Assembly (NCBI RefSeq): GCF_036099295.1
Contig: NZ_CP107976.1
Span: 5,456,001-5,520,000, forward strand
DNA: 64,000 nt
Source: Streptomyces sp. NBC_00358
GTDB taxonomy: Bacteria > Actinomycetota > Actinomycetes > Streptomycetales > Streptomycetaceae
Direction: 5' to 3'
Below the pieces are notes generated by a model that searched no databases, was not told the DNA's origin, and worked only from the letters and a program-made list of their open reading frames with translations. This document shows positions 40,399-51,231 of the stretch, piece after piece (position 1 is the stretch's first letter; each line of letters opens with the position of its first letter). The position numbers and the translations under genes are program-made.

Positions 40399-41166
40399 GT
40401 GGTTCGCATCCGAGTACTGGTCGTCGACGACCATCGCATCTTCGCCGAGTCGCTCGCCGCCGCACTCGCGGCCGAGCCCGACGTCGACGTTTCCGCGGCG
40501 GGCAGCGGCCCCGCGGCGCTGCGCTGCCTCGAACGCGCGGCGGCGGAGGGCCGCCGTTTCGACGTGCTGCTCGTCGACGCCGACCTGGGCGGCAATCTGC
40601 CCGGCATGCGTCCGGCGGTGCCCGTCCAGGAGAGCAACGAGGACGGCCTGGTGGACGGCATCTCGCTGGTCGCCGGGGTGCGCTCCGGGCAGCCGGGCGT
40701 ACGGACCGTCGTGCTCGCCGAGAAGGACGATCCTCGCCGGGCCGCGCTCGCCCTGCAGGCCGGGGCCTCGGGCTGGGTCGCCAAGGACTGTTCGCTGTCG
40801 CGACTGCTCACCGTCATACGGGGTGTGCTGCGCGACGAGACGCATCTGCCGCCCGCCCTGCTCACCGGGGTGCTGCGGGAACTCACCGCCGCGCGCAAGC
40901 ATCGGACGGAGAGTGAGCGGCTCGTCGAGTCGCTGACGCCCCGCGAGCGCGAGGTGCTGCGGTGCATGGTCGCCGGACTCGGGCGCAAGGCGGTCGCGGA
41001 GCGGCTCTTCCTCTCCCCGCACACCGTCCGCACGCACATGCAGAACGTGCTCGGGAAGCTCGGTGTGCACTCCACCCTCGCCGCCGTGGCACTGGCCCGG
41101 CGCGCGGGTGTCGGACCGGTCGACCTAACCGGGGATGTTGTCGAACGGGGCGGTCAACTGGCGTAG
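40399..41166 (+). CDS. LuxR-family response regulator with intact receiver
   Basis: The product is 255 residues. The receiver (about 1-145) starts VRIRVLVVDDH. Its phosphorylation Asp lies in FDVLLVDADLGG, and the conserved Lys in GASGWVAKDCS. An insertion of about 20 residues (PGMRPAVPVQESNEDGLVDG) follows the Asp. The DNA-binding domain (about 175-240) reads LTPREREVLRCMVAGL, LFLSPHTVRTHMQNVLGKLGVH. GTG at 40399 follows GGGGG. No kinase is adjacent. Its last 42 bases overlap the end of the convergent MarR gene, so the two share coding DNA. Confidence 0.9.
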   Translation: MVRIRVLVVDDHRIFAESLAAALAAEPDVDVSAAGSGPAALRCLERAAAEGRRFDVLLVDADLGGNLPGMRPAVPVQESNEDGLVDGISLVAGVRSGQPGVRTVVLAEKDDPRRAALALQAGASGWVAKDCSLSRLLTVIRGVLRDETHLPPALLTGVLRELTAARKHRTESERLVESLTPREREVLRCMVAGLGRKAVAERLFLSPHTVRTHMQNVLGKLGVHSTLAAVALARRAGVGPVDLTGDVVERGGQLA

Positions 41167-41622
41167 CAGCCCGGCCAGTTCACCGCGCTGCGCCCGGCTG
41201 AGCTCCGCGAGGATCGCCCGTTCCTGGTCGAGCAGGCCGGCCAGCGCCTGGTCGGCGCGGTCGCACCCCTCGTCCGTGAGGCGCACCAGCACACCCCGGC
41301 GGTCGCTCGGGTCCGGGAGTCGCTCCACCAGGCCCTTCTTGGTCAGGCGGTCGATGCGGTTCGTCATCGTGCCCGAGGTGACGAGGGTCTGGGTGAGGAG
41401 CTGTCCGGGGGAGAGCTGATAGGGGGAGCCCGCGCGCCGCAGCGCCGTCAGGACGTCGAACTCCCAGGGCTCCAGGCTGTGCTCGGCGAACGCCAGCCTG
41501 CGCGCACGGTCCAGGTGCCGGGCCAGCCTGCTCACCCGGCTGAGCACCTCGAGCGGTTCCACGTCGAGGTCCGGGCGCTCCCGGCGCCACGCAGCGACCA
41601 GCCGATCGACCTCGTCCTCCAT
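41125..41622 (-). CDS. MarR-family regulator
   Basis: This 165-residue winged-helix regulator has FDVLTALRRAGSPYQLSPGQLL, TLVTSGTMTNRIDRLTKKGLVERLPDPSDRRGV and VRLTDEGCDRADQAL, the latter two being the recognition helix and wing. It is divergent from a methyltransferase gene. The DNA between them carries three 15-base repeats and a 22-base palindrome that look like its operator, so it likely represses itself and the methyltransferase-glyoxalase pair. It overlaps the 3' end of the LuxR gene by 42 bases. Confidence 0.93.
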   Translation of the reverse strand: MEDEVDRLVAAWRRERPDLDVEPLEVLSRVSRLARHLDRARRLAFAEHSLEPWEFDVLTALRRAGSPYQLSPGQLLTQTLVTSGTMTNRIDRLTKKGLVERLPDPSDRRGVLVRLTDEGCDRADQALAGLLDQERAILAELSRAQRGELAGLLRQLTAPFDNIPG

Positions 41623-41649
41623 GACGATCAGTGTAGTGGTTGTGTCGAC

Positions 41650-41705
41650 ATGAAGTCTCTTGATATGGAGTCTCTCGATGTGGAGTCTCTTGACGTCGAG
41701 AGACT
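41650..41705. promoter_or_regulatory. MarR operator cluster: direct repeats and 22-bp palindrome
   Basis: Three near-identical 15-base repeats (41650-41664, 41665-41679 and 41680-41694) have the core AGTCTCTTGAT. The third forms the left arm of AGTCTCTTGAC/GTCGAGAGACT (41684-41705), a palindrome with one mismatched pair. TCGAnGTCGA-type dyads are typical for MarR proteins in Streptomyces. The site lies between the divergent MarR and methyltransferase genes. Confidence 0.75.
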
Positions 41706-41797
41706 TTTCCTGTGAGGCTGGAGACCTGAACGGTCCGGCCGCCGCCGCCCCTTCCCGCGGTCCGCGACCTCTCCGGCGACTTTCGAGGAGGCCACCC

Positions 41798-42613
41798 ATG
41801 GCTGCCACCACCCCCAACTGGGACCCGGGTCAGTATCTGCGCCATTCCCGGCACCGGGCCCGTCCCTTCGCCGACCTCCTCGCCCGGGTCACGGAACTCC
41901 CCGCCGACCCGGCCCGTATCGCCGACCTCGGCTGCGGCCCCGGCAACGTCACCGTCCAGCTCGCCGACCGCTGGCCCACCGCCCACGTCACCGGCTACGA
42001 CAACTCCGCCGCCATGCTCGCCCGGACCGCCGAGCACGCCGGTCCCACGGCAGGCGGCGGCCGGCTCGACTTCGCCCACGCCGACCTCACGGACTGGGCT
42101 CCCGCCGAGACGTACGACCTGATCGCCTCCAACGCCGCGCTCCAATGGGTGCCCGGACACCTGGAGTCGTTCCCCGGCTGGCTCGACGCGCTCGCGCCCG
42201 GCGGCACCCTCGCCTTCCAGATGCCCAACAACACCGACGCCCCGCTGCACGTCCTGCTGCGCGAACTCGTCGCCTCCCCGCGCTGGAAGGGCCTGCTCGG
42301 CGACACCCCGCGCCGCACGGACTCGGTCCACGACCCGCTCGTCTACCTGGACCGCCTGGAGGGCCTCGGCTGCCGCACGGACGTCTGGGAGACGACGTAC
42401 CTGCCACTGCTGACCGGGCAGGACCCGGTGCTCGACTGGGCGAAGGGCACCGCGCTGCGGCCCGTGCTGACCGCCCTCGCGGACGATCCCGAGGCCCGGG
42501 ACGCGTTCGTCGCCGAGTACCGGGACCTGCTGCGCGACGCCTACCCCGCGCGGCCGTACGGCACGGTGCTGCCGTTCCGGCGGCTGTTCGCCGTGGCCCG
42601 GAGGGAGACCTGA
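41798..42613 (+). CDS. tam: Class I SAM methyltransferase, trans-aconitate 2-methyltransferase-like
   Basis: This 271-residue SAM-dependent methyltransferase has RIADLGCGPGNVTVQLADRW (SAM site), VTGYDNSAAML, FAHADLTDW, LIASNAALQWVPGH and GGTLAFQMPNN. The run of motifs agrees closely with Tam, which methylates trans-aconitate, the toxic isomer of cis-aconitate. ATG at 41798 follows GAGGAGGCC. It is under the probable control of the divergent MarR gene and is coupled to the glyoxalase-like gene by TGATG. Substrate assignment is by family similarity. Confidence 0.88.
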   Translation: MAATTPNWDPGQYLRHSRHRARPFADLLARVTELPADPARIADLGCGPGNVTVQLADRWPTAHVTGYDNSAAMLARTAEHAGPTAGGGRLDFAHADLTDWAPAETYDLIASNAALQWVPGHLESFPGWLDALAPGGTLAFQMPNNTDAPLHVLLRELVASPRWKGLLGDTPRRTDSVHDPLVYLDRLEGLGCRTDVWETTYLPLLTGQDPVLDWAKGTALRPVLTALADDPEARDAFVAEYRDLLRDAYPARPYGTVLPFRRLFAVARRET

Positions 42614-42981
42614 TGCTCGCCGCCCTCGACCACGTCCAGCTCGCCGCCCCGCCCGGCTCCGAGGACCGCCTGCGCGCGTACTACCTCGACGCCCTGGGAA
42701 TGACCGAGATCCCCAAGCCGCCCGGCCTCGCCGGCCGCGGGGGCTGCTGGTTCCGGGCCGGGACCGTCCACCTGCACCTCGGGATCGAGGACCCCTTCCG
42801 GCCCGCGAGGAAGGCCCACCCCGGACTGCTCGTCAACGGCATCGACGCCTGCGCCGCGCGGATCGCGGCCACCGGCGCCCCCGTCACCTGGGACGAGGAG
42901 CTGCCCGGCCACCGGCGCTTCTTCTCCGAGGACCCCGTCGGCAACCGCCTCGAATTCCTGGAGCCGCTCGTCGGCACGTAG
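42613..42981 (+). CDS. VOC (glyoxalase/dioxygenase-like) family protein
   Basis: This 122-residue protein has a beta-alpha-beta-beta-beta fold. It starts LDHVQLAAPPGSED with the first metal-site His, and has FYLDALGM-like YYLDALGMTE, VHLHLGIEDPF with a second His, and NRLEFLEPL with the metal Glu. Its ATG overlaps the stop codon of the methyltransferase in TGATG, and the two are surely co-translated. The substrate is unknown; the operon suggests detoxification of a reactive small molecule. Confidence 0.9.
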   Translation: MLAALDHVQLAAPPGSEDRLRAYYLDALGMTEIPKPPGLAGRGGCWFRAGTVHLHLGIEDPFRPARKAHPGLLVNGIDACAARIAATGAPVTWDEELPGHRRFFSEDPVGNRLEFLEPLVGT

Positions 42982-42984
42982 CGA

Positions 42985-43019
42985 AAGGCCCCCGGGGGGC
43001 TCGGCTCCCCAGGGGCCTT
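42985..43019. terminator. Terminator between glyoxalase and TetR genes
   Basis: Eight-base arms (42985-42992 with 43012-43019) enclose a further GGGG/CCCC pairing. The hairpin lies immediately after the glyoxalase gene and upstream of the convergent TetR gene end. Confidence 0.7.
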
Positions 43020-43108
43020 CCGTCGCCCTCGCGCGGGCCGCGGGCCGGGCCGGGAGGGCAATCCCGGCCTCGCGCTCCCCGGCTCTCGCGCTTCGGGCAC
43101 CGCGCTCG

Positions 43109-43789
43109 CTAGGCCTTGCGATGCCCTATCAGCCGCGGCTTGGGCTCCAGGCCGTCCAGGCCGTGCCACGCCAGATTCACCAGATGCGCGGCCACCTCCG
43201 CCTTGCGCGGCTTGCGGACGTCCAGCCACCACTGACCCGTCAGCGCGACCATGCCGACCAGGGCCTGGGCGTACAGGGGGGCCAGCTTCGAGTCGAAGCC
43301 GCGGCTCTTGAACTCGCGGCCCAGGATGTCCTCCACCTGGGTGGCGATGTCCGAGATCAGCGACGCGAAGGACCCCGTCGACTGCGGGATGGGGGAGTCG
43401 CGGACCAGGATGCGGAAGCCGTCCGTGTACTCCTCGATGTAGTCCAGGAGGGCGAACGCGGCCTGCTCGCACAGCTCCCGCGGATGGCCCGCCGTCAGCG
43501 AACCGGTCACCATGTCAAGCAGCCGGCGCATCTCGCGGTCCACCACCACCGCGTACAGGCCCTCCTTGCCGCCGAAGTGCTCGTAGACCACCGGCTTGGA
43601 CACCCCGGCCTTCGCCGCGATCTCCTCCACCGACGTGCCCTCGAAGCCCTTGGCCGCGAACAGGGTGCGGCCGATCTCCAGCAGCTGCTGACGGCGCTCG
43701 GCGCCGGTCATGCGGGTGCGGCGCGCACGCCGCGGCTTTTCACTGCTGCTCGGGGTGCTGCTGGAGTCGGTCGCCACGCCGTCAATCAT
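43109..43789 (-). CDS. TetR-family regulator of the adjacent desaturase
   Basis: The product is 226 residues. The helix-turn-helix (about 30-75) is RRQQLLEIGRTLFAAKGFEG, SVEEIAAKAGVSKPVVYEHFGGKEGLYA. The C-terminal half is helical with DGFRILVRDSPIP and a conserved end (HLVNLAWHGLDGL). It overlaps the desaturase stop by four bases (ATGA) and should follow it in one transcript. Two tandem palindromes in the desaturase promoter are its likely operator. In other actinobacteria similar regulators respond to acyl-CoA or fatty acids. Confidence 0.92.
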   Translation of the reverse strand: MIDGVATDSSSTPSSSEKPRRARRTRMTGAERRQQLLEIGRTLFAAKGFEGTSVEEIAAKAGVSKPVVYEHFGGKEGLYAVVVDREMRRLLDMVTGSLTAGHPRELCEQAAFALLDYIEEYTDGFRILVRDSPIPQSTGSFASLISDIATQVEDILGREFKSRGFDSKLAPLYAQALVGMVALTGQWWLDVRKPRKAEVAAHLVNLAWHGLDGLEPKPRLIGHRKA

Positions 43790-44799
43790 GCCGCTTCAGC
43801 GGTTTCCGTCTTGCGTCGGGAGCGGTTCCCGTCGTCGCTGCGGCGGGAATCGATACGCGAGCGTGACGGCCAGCGCACGTCGTACGCCCAGCCGAGCTGC
43901 TCGCACCAGCGGATGATCCGCGCCGAGGAGTCGATCTGGCCGCGGTCCACCCCGTGCCGCGCGGACGTCGGATCGGCGTGGTGGAGGTTGTGCCAGGACT
44001 CGCCGCACGAGAGCACCGCCAGCCACCACACATTGCCCGAGCGGTCACGCGACTTGAACGGGTGCTTGCCGACCGCGTGGCAGATCGAGTTGATCGACCA
44101 GGTCACGTGGTGCAGCAGCGCCACCCGCACGAGGGACCCCCAGAAGAATCCGGTGAACGCCCCCCACCACGACATCGTCACCAGACCGCCGATCAGCGCC
44201 GGCAGGGCCAGCGAGAGCAGGGTCCAGAGGATGAACTGACGCGAGATCGCCCGGATCACCGGGTCCTTGACCAGATCGGGCGCGTACTTCTCCTGAGAGG
44301 TCCGCTCCTCGTCGAACATCCATCCGATGTGTGCCCACCACAGGCCCTTCATCAGCGCCGGAACCGTCTCGCCGTAGCGCCACGGCGAGTGCGGGTCGCC
44401 CTCCGCGTCGGAGAACTTGTGGTGCTTGCGGTGGTCGGCCACCCAGCGCACGAGCGGGCCCTCGACCGCCATGGACCCCGCGATCGCGACCGCGATCCGC
44501 AAGGGCTGCTTCGCCTTGAAGGAGCCGTGCGTGAAATAGCGGTGGTAGCCGATCGTGACGCCGTGGCACCCCAGGTAATAGAAGAAGACCATCAGCCCGA
44601 GATCCAGCCAGCTCACCCCCCACCCCCAGGCCAGCGGCACCGCCGCGAGCAGCGCCAGGAACGGGGCGGCGATGAAGAGAAGAAGAGTGATCTGTTCGAG
44701 TGACCCCTTCTTTTCGCCGCCGAGGGTCGCGGCGGGGATCGAGGTGTCGCCGCCTTCCGCCTGCGGGGCGTCGTCGATCACATCGGAACTCGTGGTCAT
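43786..44799 (-). CDS. Acyl-CoA/fatty acid desaturase (stearoyl-CoA 9-desaturase type)
   Basis: This 337-residue membrane di-iron enzyme introduces a double bond into fatty acyl chains. The three His boxes are YHRYFTH, DHRKHHKFSD and ESWHNLHHADP, and a fourth His occurs in LLHHVTW. About four membrane segments are present (LLLFIAAPFLALLAAVPLAWG, LDLGLMVFFYYLGC, and two after the second His box). The C-terminal 40 residues are Arg/Ser-rich and cytosolic. It is the first gene of a two-gene operon with a TetR regulator, and its promoter holds the double palindrome. This fits control of membrane fluidity. Confidence 0.93.
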   Translation of the reverse strand: MTTSSDVIDDAPQAEGGDTSIPAATLGGEKKGSLEQITLLLFIAAPFLALLAAVPLAWGWGVSWLDLGLMVFFYYLGCHGVTIGYHRYFTHGSFKAKQPLRIAVAIAGSMAVEGPLVRWVADHRKHHKFSDAEGDPHSPWRYGETVPALMKGLWWAHIGWMFDEERTSQEKYAPDLVKDPVIRAISRQFILWTLLSLALPALIGGLVTMSWWGAFTGFFWGSLVRVALLHHVTWSINSICHAVGKHPFKSRDRSGNVWWLAVLSCGESWHNLHHADPTSARHGVDRGQIDSSARIIRWCEQLGWAYDVRWPSRSRIDSRRSDDGNRSRRKTETAEAA

Positions 44800-44892
44800 G
44801 GGCGTCCCCTGTGGGGTTCGAAGGAGATGGAGGGCGGGGAAGAGTGTCCGGGTACGAAACCCAGGGTCCCCCCGTCCTCCGACGGGAATACC

Positions 44893-44929
44893 TACGGGTC
44901 CGTAACCTACGGCGTCGTAAGTATGTCAG
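44893..44929 (-). promoter_or_regulatory. Desaturase promoter with tandem TetR-type operators
   Basis: Read in the plus direction, TACGGGTCCGTA (44893-44904) and TACGGCGTCGTA (44908-44919) are palindromes 15 bases apart, each preceded by CC. On the minus strand CTGACA (44929-44924) and GTTACG (44906-44901) make a -35/-10 pair with a 17-base spacer. The operators therefore overlap the core promoter, which is the arrangement expected for repression by the adjacent TetR protein. Confidence 0.7.
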
Positions 44930-45151
44930 CGCGTAGCACGGCGGCAAGAGCCCGTGAGCCTGCGCGTCCGAGGGGACACCTATCCTTGGAGTCGGTCGGA
45001 CAGCGCGGTCCGTTCTGATTTCTTCCCGGATGCCACCTCCCTGAGCGGCACCCGCCGCGCGCGGTCGCCACCCGGGTTCCCTCCCAGACGAGCTTCAGAC
45101 GAGATTTCCCCACTCTTCGGACGAGCTTCAACACTGCAAGGAGCCGCACCT

Positions 45152-47884
<2,733 letters not shown>

Positions 47885-47920
47885 CCGGGCCACAGCGGCC
47901 ACACCGGCCGAGCAGACAGG

Positions 47921-47967
47921 AAGGCGCCCTCCGCGCTCGTACCCGTTACGAGCGCGGAGGGCGCCTT
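47921..47967. terminator. Very strong bidirectional terminator after ppc
   Basis: A perfect 21-base-pair stem (47921-47941 with 47947-47967) with a five-base loop lies 37 bases after the ppc stop and 38 bases from the stop of the convergent gene. Confidence 0.9.
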
Positions 47968-48004
47968 CAGTTGTCCGCGCGGGTGCCCTCGGTGCGTGCC
48001 GTGC

Positions 48005-48490
48005 CTACAGGACCAGGAACGTGGCCGTCAGCAGCGCGATCCCCGTGCCCGCCATCAGCCAGGCCACCCGGGTCAGCCGCAGACCGCCCGCGACCACCAC
48101 CGAGGCCAGCAGCAGCGCGCCCGCGAGAGGGACCCAGGCGTAGAGCAGGCCGGCCGGACCGCTGCGAACGACCTCGTCGCTGCCCGGCTTCACCGTGACC
48201 GTGTACGTGCGGCCCTTCTTCACCGCCACCGACTGCTCGATGACGACCCGGGCCCGCGCCCGCGAACCCGGCGAGACGGGCGTGTACGGCCCGCTGCACA
48301 CCTCGCCCGAGCAGGCCCGCACCGCGATCGTGCCCTGCTCCCGGCCCTTGCTCAGCATCACGTGCTGCGCGGTGCCCCAGGACGCCCAGACACCCGCGAT
48401 CAGGATGAGCCCGGTGACCAGACCCATCGCCGCGAGCTGCCCGAACCGCAGCGCCGCGTACGCGCTCTGACTGGAGGTGACGGCACGCAT
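48005..48490 (-). CDS. Predicted membrane protein, conserved between ppc and pth
   Basis: The product is 161 residues with three hydrophobic segments. The first (about 20-38, AMGLVTGLILIAGVWASWG) is followed by an external region with two Cys (ACSGEVC) and a predicted beta-rich stretch (GRTYTVTVKPG). Two more segments follow (LLYAWVPLAGALLLASVVVAGG and VAWLMAGTGIALLTATFL). The start at 48490 (MRAVTSSQSAYAALRFG) is chosen by likely N-terminus; another ATG lies four codons upstream, and neither has a good binding site. I recognise no family function. Confidence 0.7.
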   Translation of the reverse strand: MRAVTSSQSAYAALRFGQLAAMGLVTGLILIAGVWASWGTAQHVMLSKGREQGTIAVRACSGEVCSGPYTPVSPGSRARARVVIEQSVAVKKGRTYTVTVKPGSDEVVRSGPAGLLYAWVPLAGALLLASVVVAGGLRLTRVAWLMAGTGIALLTATFLVL

Positions 48491-48635
48491 GGCGGGGATC
48501 ATTGGCCATGGCCGCGCGCTCGGTCAACTCCGGTGGGGGACAAGTCGGCAGTTGTACGAGTACGTCGACCATCCGCCGGCGTCCCGCGGCCTCCTGGGCC
48601 GTCCACCGGGAGCCGTCCGCGCCCCGGGCCGTCCC

Positions 48636-49232
48636 TCAGGAGTTGTACGTGCTCTGGGCCCGCTCCAGGCCCTCGATCACCAGAGCCTCCACCGCGTCCG
48701 CCGCGCGGTCCACGAAATAGTCCAGCTCCTTGCGCTCGGCCGACGCGAAGTCCTTCAGCACGAAGTCCGCGACCTGCATACGGCCCGGAGGGCGCCCGAT
48801 GCCGAACCGCACCCGGTGGTAGTCCGGGCCCATCGCCTTCGTCATGGACTTCAGCCCGTTGTGGCCGTTGTCGCCGCCGCCCAGCTTCAGCCGCAGCACG
48901 CCGTAGTCGATGTCGAGCTCGTCATGGACCGCAACGATGTTCGCCGTCGGCACCTTGTAGAAGTCCCGCAGCGCGGTCACGGGACCACCCGACAGGTTCA
49001 TGTACGACATCGGCTTGGCCAGGATCACCCGGCGGTTGCCCGGACCGGGCGGCCCGATCCGTCCCTCGATCACCTGGGCCTGCGCCTTGCCCGCCCGCTT
49101 GAACTTCCCGCCGATCCGCCCGGCCAGCAGGTCGGCCACCATGAAGCCCACGTTGTGGCGGTTCATGGCGTACTCGGGGCCCGGGTTGCCGAGGCCCACG
49201 ATCAGCCAGGGCGCGTTGGCGTCGGTCGTCAC
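48636..49232 (-). CDS. pth: Peptidyl-tRNA hydrolase
   Basis: This 198-residue essential enzyme releases peptides from tRNA after drop-off. Motifs are LIVGLGNPGPEYAMNRHNVG with the catalytic His, KPMSYMNLSGGPV, VAVHDELDIDYGVLRLKLGGGDNGHNGLKSM and RFGIGRPPGRM, all diagnostic. GTG at 49232 (VTTDANAPW) follows GGGAG; an ATG five codons earlier is the alternative. It is the last gene of glmU-prs-ctc-pth. Confidence 0.96.
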   Translation of the reverse strand: MTTDANAPWLIVGLGNPGPEYAMNRHNVGFMVADLLAGRIGGKFKRAGKAQAQVIEGRIGPPGPGNRRVILAKPMSYMNLSGGPVTALRDFYKVPTANIVAVHDELDIDYGVLRLKLGGGDNGHNGLKSMTKAMGPDYHRVRFGIGRPPGRMQVADFVLKDFASAERKELDYFVDRAADAVEALVIEGLERAQSTYNS

Positions 49233-49320
49233 GTCCGTGTCTCCCATGTGTCCGTGATACGCGGCAGCCGCCGCTCCCGACAGGAGCGGCGGCTGACACA
49301 GATGAAGATTCCCGGGGGGA

Positions 49321-49905
49321 TCAGGCCTCGGCGGCCGCGGACTCGTCCTCGGCGGCCGGCTCCTCGGCCTGCGCCGACAGGACCTGGATGACGACCGCGT
49401 CCTCGTCGATCGCCAGCGTGGTGCCCTTGGGGAGCTTGATGTCCTTGGCGTGGATGGAGGCGCCGGCCTCCAGGCCCGCGATGGAGACGGTGACCGACTC
49501 CGGGATGTGGGTGGCCTCGGCCTCGACCGTCAGCGTGTTCAGCACGTTCTCGACGAGGAAGCTGCCCGGGGCCAGCTCGCCCTCGGTGTGCACGAAGACC
49601 TCGACGGTGACCTTCTCGCCGCTCTTCACGAGGAGCAGGTCGACGTGGTCGAGGCTGCCCTTGATGGCGTCACGCTGGACGGCCTTCGGGATCGCGAGCT
49701 GGGTCTTGCCCTCAAGGTCCAGGGTGAGCAGGACGTTCGCGGTACGCAGGGCGAGCTGCAGCTCGTGGCCCGGGAGCGTGATGTGGAGCGGCTCGGTGCC
49801 GTGACCGTAGACGACGGCGGGGACCTTGGCCTCGCGGCGGATGCGGCGGGCGGCGCCCTTGCCGAACTCGGTGCGGGTCTCGGCGGCGAGCTTGACCTCG
49901 GACAT
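49321..49905 (-). CDS. rplY: 50S ribosomal protein L25/general stress protein Ctc
   Basis: This 194-residue protein binds 5S rRNA in the large ribosomal subunit. It has the L25 domain (about 1-95: VKLAAETRTEFGKGAARRIR, VPAVVYGHG, LDHVDLLLVKSGEKV) and the beta C-terminal Ctc extension (VEVFVHTEGEL, VSIAGLEAGASIHAKDIKLP). A Glu/Ala-rich acidic tail ends it. ATG at 49905 follows GAGGAG. It lies between prs and pth. Confidence 0.95.
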   Translation of the reverse strand: MSEVKLAAETRTEFGKGAARRIRREAKVPAVVYGHGTEPLHITLPGHELQLALRTANVLLTLDLEGKTQLAIPKAVQRDAIKGSLDHVDLLLVKSGEKVTVEVFVHTEGELAPGSFLVENVLNTLTVEAEATHIPESVTVSIAGLEAGASIHAKDIKLPKGTTLAIDEDAVVIQVLSAQAEEPAAEDESAAAEA

Positions 49906-50041
49906 GTTCACTCCTCGTAGAACGTGGGGATGGGGGTCCCCCCTGCTCGACCGAAGTGGAGAGCTCGGGGAGGTCACCCGGCCAAACATCGGCCTGCTAC
50001 GAAGAGCGCGTCGATAACGGACCGCCGCACACAAAAGTGCG

Positions 50042-50090
50042 GCCTCCCTCGCCGAGCAACTGTGACAGCTTACGGGGCGGGGAGGCCGTA
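50042..50090 (-). terminator. Possible terminator or attenuator between prs and rplY
   Basis: GCGGCCTCCC-type arms (about 50042-50054 and 50077-50090) pair over eight or more bases around a loop of about 22 bases. It lies after the prs stop and before the rplY start on the minus strand. The interrupted stem suggests partial termination or mRNA processing within the operon. Confidence 0.45.
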
Positions 50091-50126
50091 CATGAAATCG
50101 ATCTAGGCGACCGGCGGGACCGGGGC

Positions 50127-51101
50127 CTACTGCTCCTCGAACAGGCTCGTGACCGAGCCGTCCTCGAAGACCTCACGCACCGCGTTCGCGATCGTCGGCG
50201 CGATCGACAGCACCGTGATCTTGTCGAGCTCCAGCTCGCCGGGGGTCGGCAGGGTGTCCGTGAAGATGAACTCGCTGACCTTGGAGTTCTTCAGGCGGTC
50301 GGCCGCCGGGCCGGAGAGCACGCCGTGCGTGGCCGTGACGATGACGTCCTCCGCGCCGTGCGCGAACAGCGCGTCCGCCGCGGCGCAGATCGTGCCACCC
50401 GTGTCGATCATGTCGTCGACGAGGACGCAGACGCGGCCCTTCACGTCACCGACCACCTCGTGCACGGTGACCTTGTTGGCGACGTCCTTGTCGCGGCGCT
50501 TGTGCACGATCGCCAGCGGCGCGTCCAGACGGTCGCACCAGCGGTCGGCGACCCGCACCCGGCCGGCGTCCGGGGAGACGACGGTGAGCTTGGACTTGTC
50601 GACCTTGGCGCCCACGTAGTCCGCGAGGATCGGCAGCGCGAACAGGTGGTCGACCGGGCCGTCGAAGAAGCCCTGGATCTGGTCCGTGTGCAGATCGACC
50701 GTGAGGATGCGGTCCGCACCGGCCGTGCTCATCAGGTCCGCGATCAGACGCGCCGAGATCGGTTCACGTCCACGGTGCTTCTTGTCCTGGCGGGCGTAAC
50801 CGTAGAAGGGCACGATCACCGTGATGCTCCGGGCGGAGGCCCGCTTCAGAGCGTCGATCATGATCAACTGCTCCATGATCCACTTGTTGATGGGAGCCGT
50901 GTGGCTCTGCATCAGGAAGCAGTCGGCGCCGCGGGCGGACTCCTGGTAGCGGATGTAGATCTCGCCGTTCGCGAAGTCGAAGGCCTTCGTCGGGACGACC
51001 CCGACACCCAGCTTGTGGGCGACCTCCTGGGCAAGCTCGGGGTGGGCGCGGCCGGAGAAGAACATCATCTTCTTCTCGCCGGTCGTCTTGATCCCGGTCA
51101 C
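50127..51101 (-). CDS. prs: Ribose-phosphate pyrophosphokinase
   Basis: This 324-residue enzyme makes PRPP from ribose-5-phosphate and ATP, feeding purine, pyrimidine, His and Trp synthesis. Visible motifs are MMFFSGRAHPELAQEVA, FANGEIYIRYQES, the flexible loop YGYARQDKKHRGREPISA, DLHTDQIQGFF and the PRPP-binding VLVDDMIDTGGT. The GTG start at 51101 follows GGAGACAG. It lies 130 bases downstream of glmU with three tandem repeats in the gap. Confidence 0.97.
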   Translation of the reverse strand: MTGIKTTGEKKMMFFSGRAHPELAQEVAHKLGVGVVPTKAFDFANGEIYIRYQESARGADCFLMQSHTAPINKWIMEQLIMIDALKRASARSITVIVPFYGYARQDKKHRGREPISARLIADLMSTAGADRILTVDLHTDQIQGFFDGPVDHLFALPILADYVGAKVDKSKLTVVSPDAGRVRVADRWCDRLDAPLAIVHKRRDKDVANKVTVHEVVGDVKGRVCVLVDDMIDTGGTICAAADALFAHGAEDVIVTATHGVLSGPAADRLKNSKVSEFIFTDTLPTPGELELDKITVLSIAPTIANAVREVFEDGSVTSLFEEQ

Positions 51102-51116
51102 AGCACTGTCTCCTCA

Positions 51117-51184
51117 GAGGTCTTCTCAGTGGGCGTGGGAGGCCTTCTCAACTGGCGTGCGAGAGGCTTCTCAGCTGGGGTGCG
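51117..51184. repeat. Three tandem 22-24-bp repeats between glmU and prs
   Basis: Units at 51117-51138, 51139-51160 and 51163-51184 share GAGG(T/C)(C/T)TTCTCA, then a (C/G)TGGGG(C/T)GTG-type tail. They lie in the glmU-prs gap, just upstream of the prs ribosome binding site on the minus strand. Their role is unknown; slippage of a leader element or repeated protein-binding sites are possible. Confidence 0.6.
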
Positions 51185-51231
51185 GGTGTGCACTTATCAC
51201 GGTACGCCGTCCCGGACGGCCCGCTTTCCGG

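Noticed and set aside
41650..41705. N-terminal extension of the MarR or methyltransferase gene through the repeat region
   Set aside because: Frames read through it on both strands, but the repeats are regulatory in form and the true starts have their own binding sites closer to the domains.
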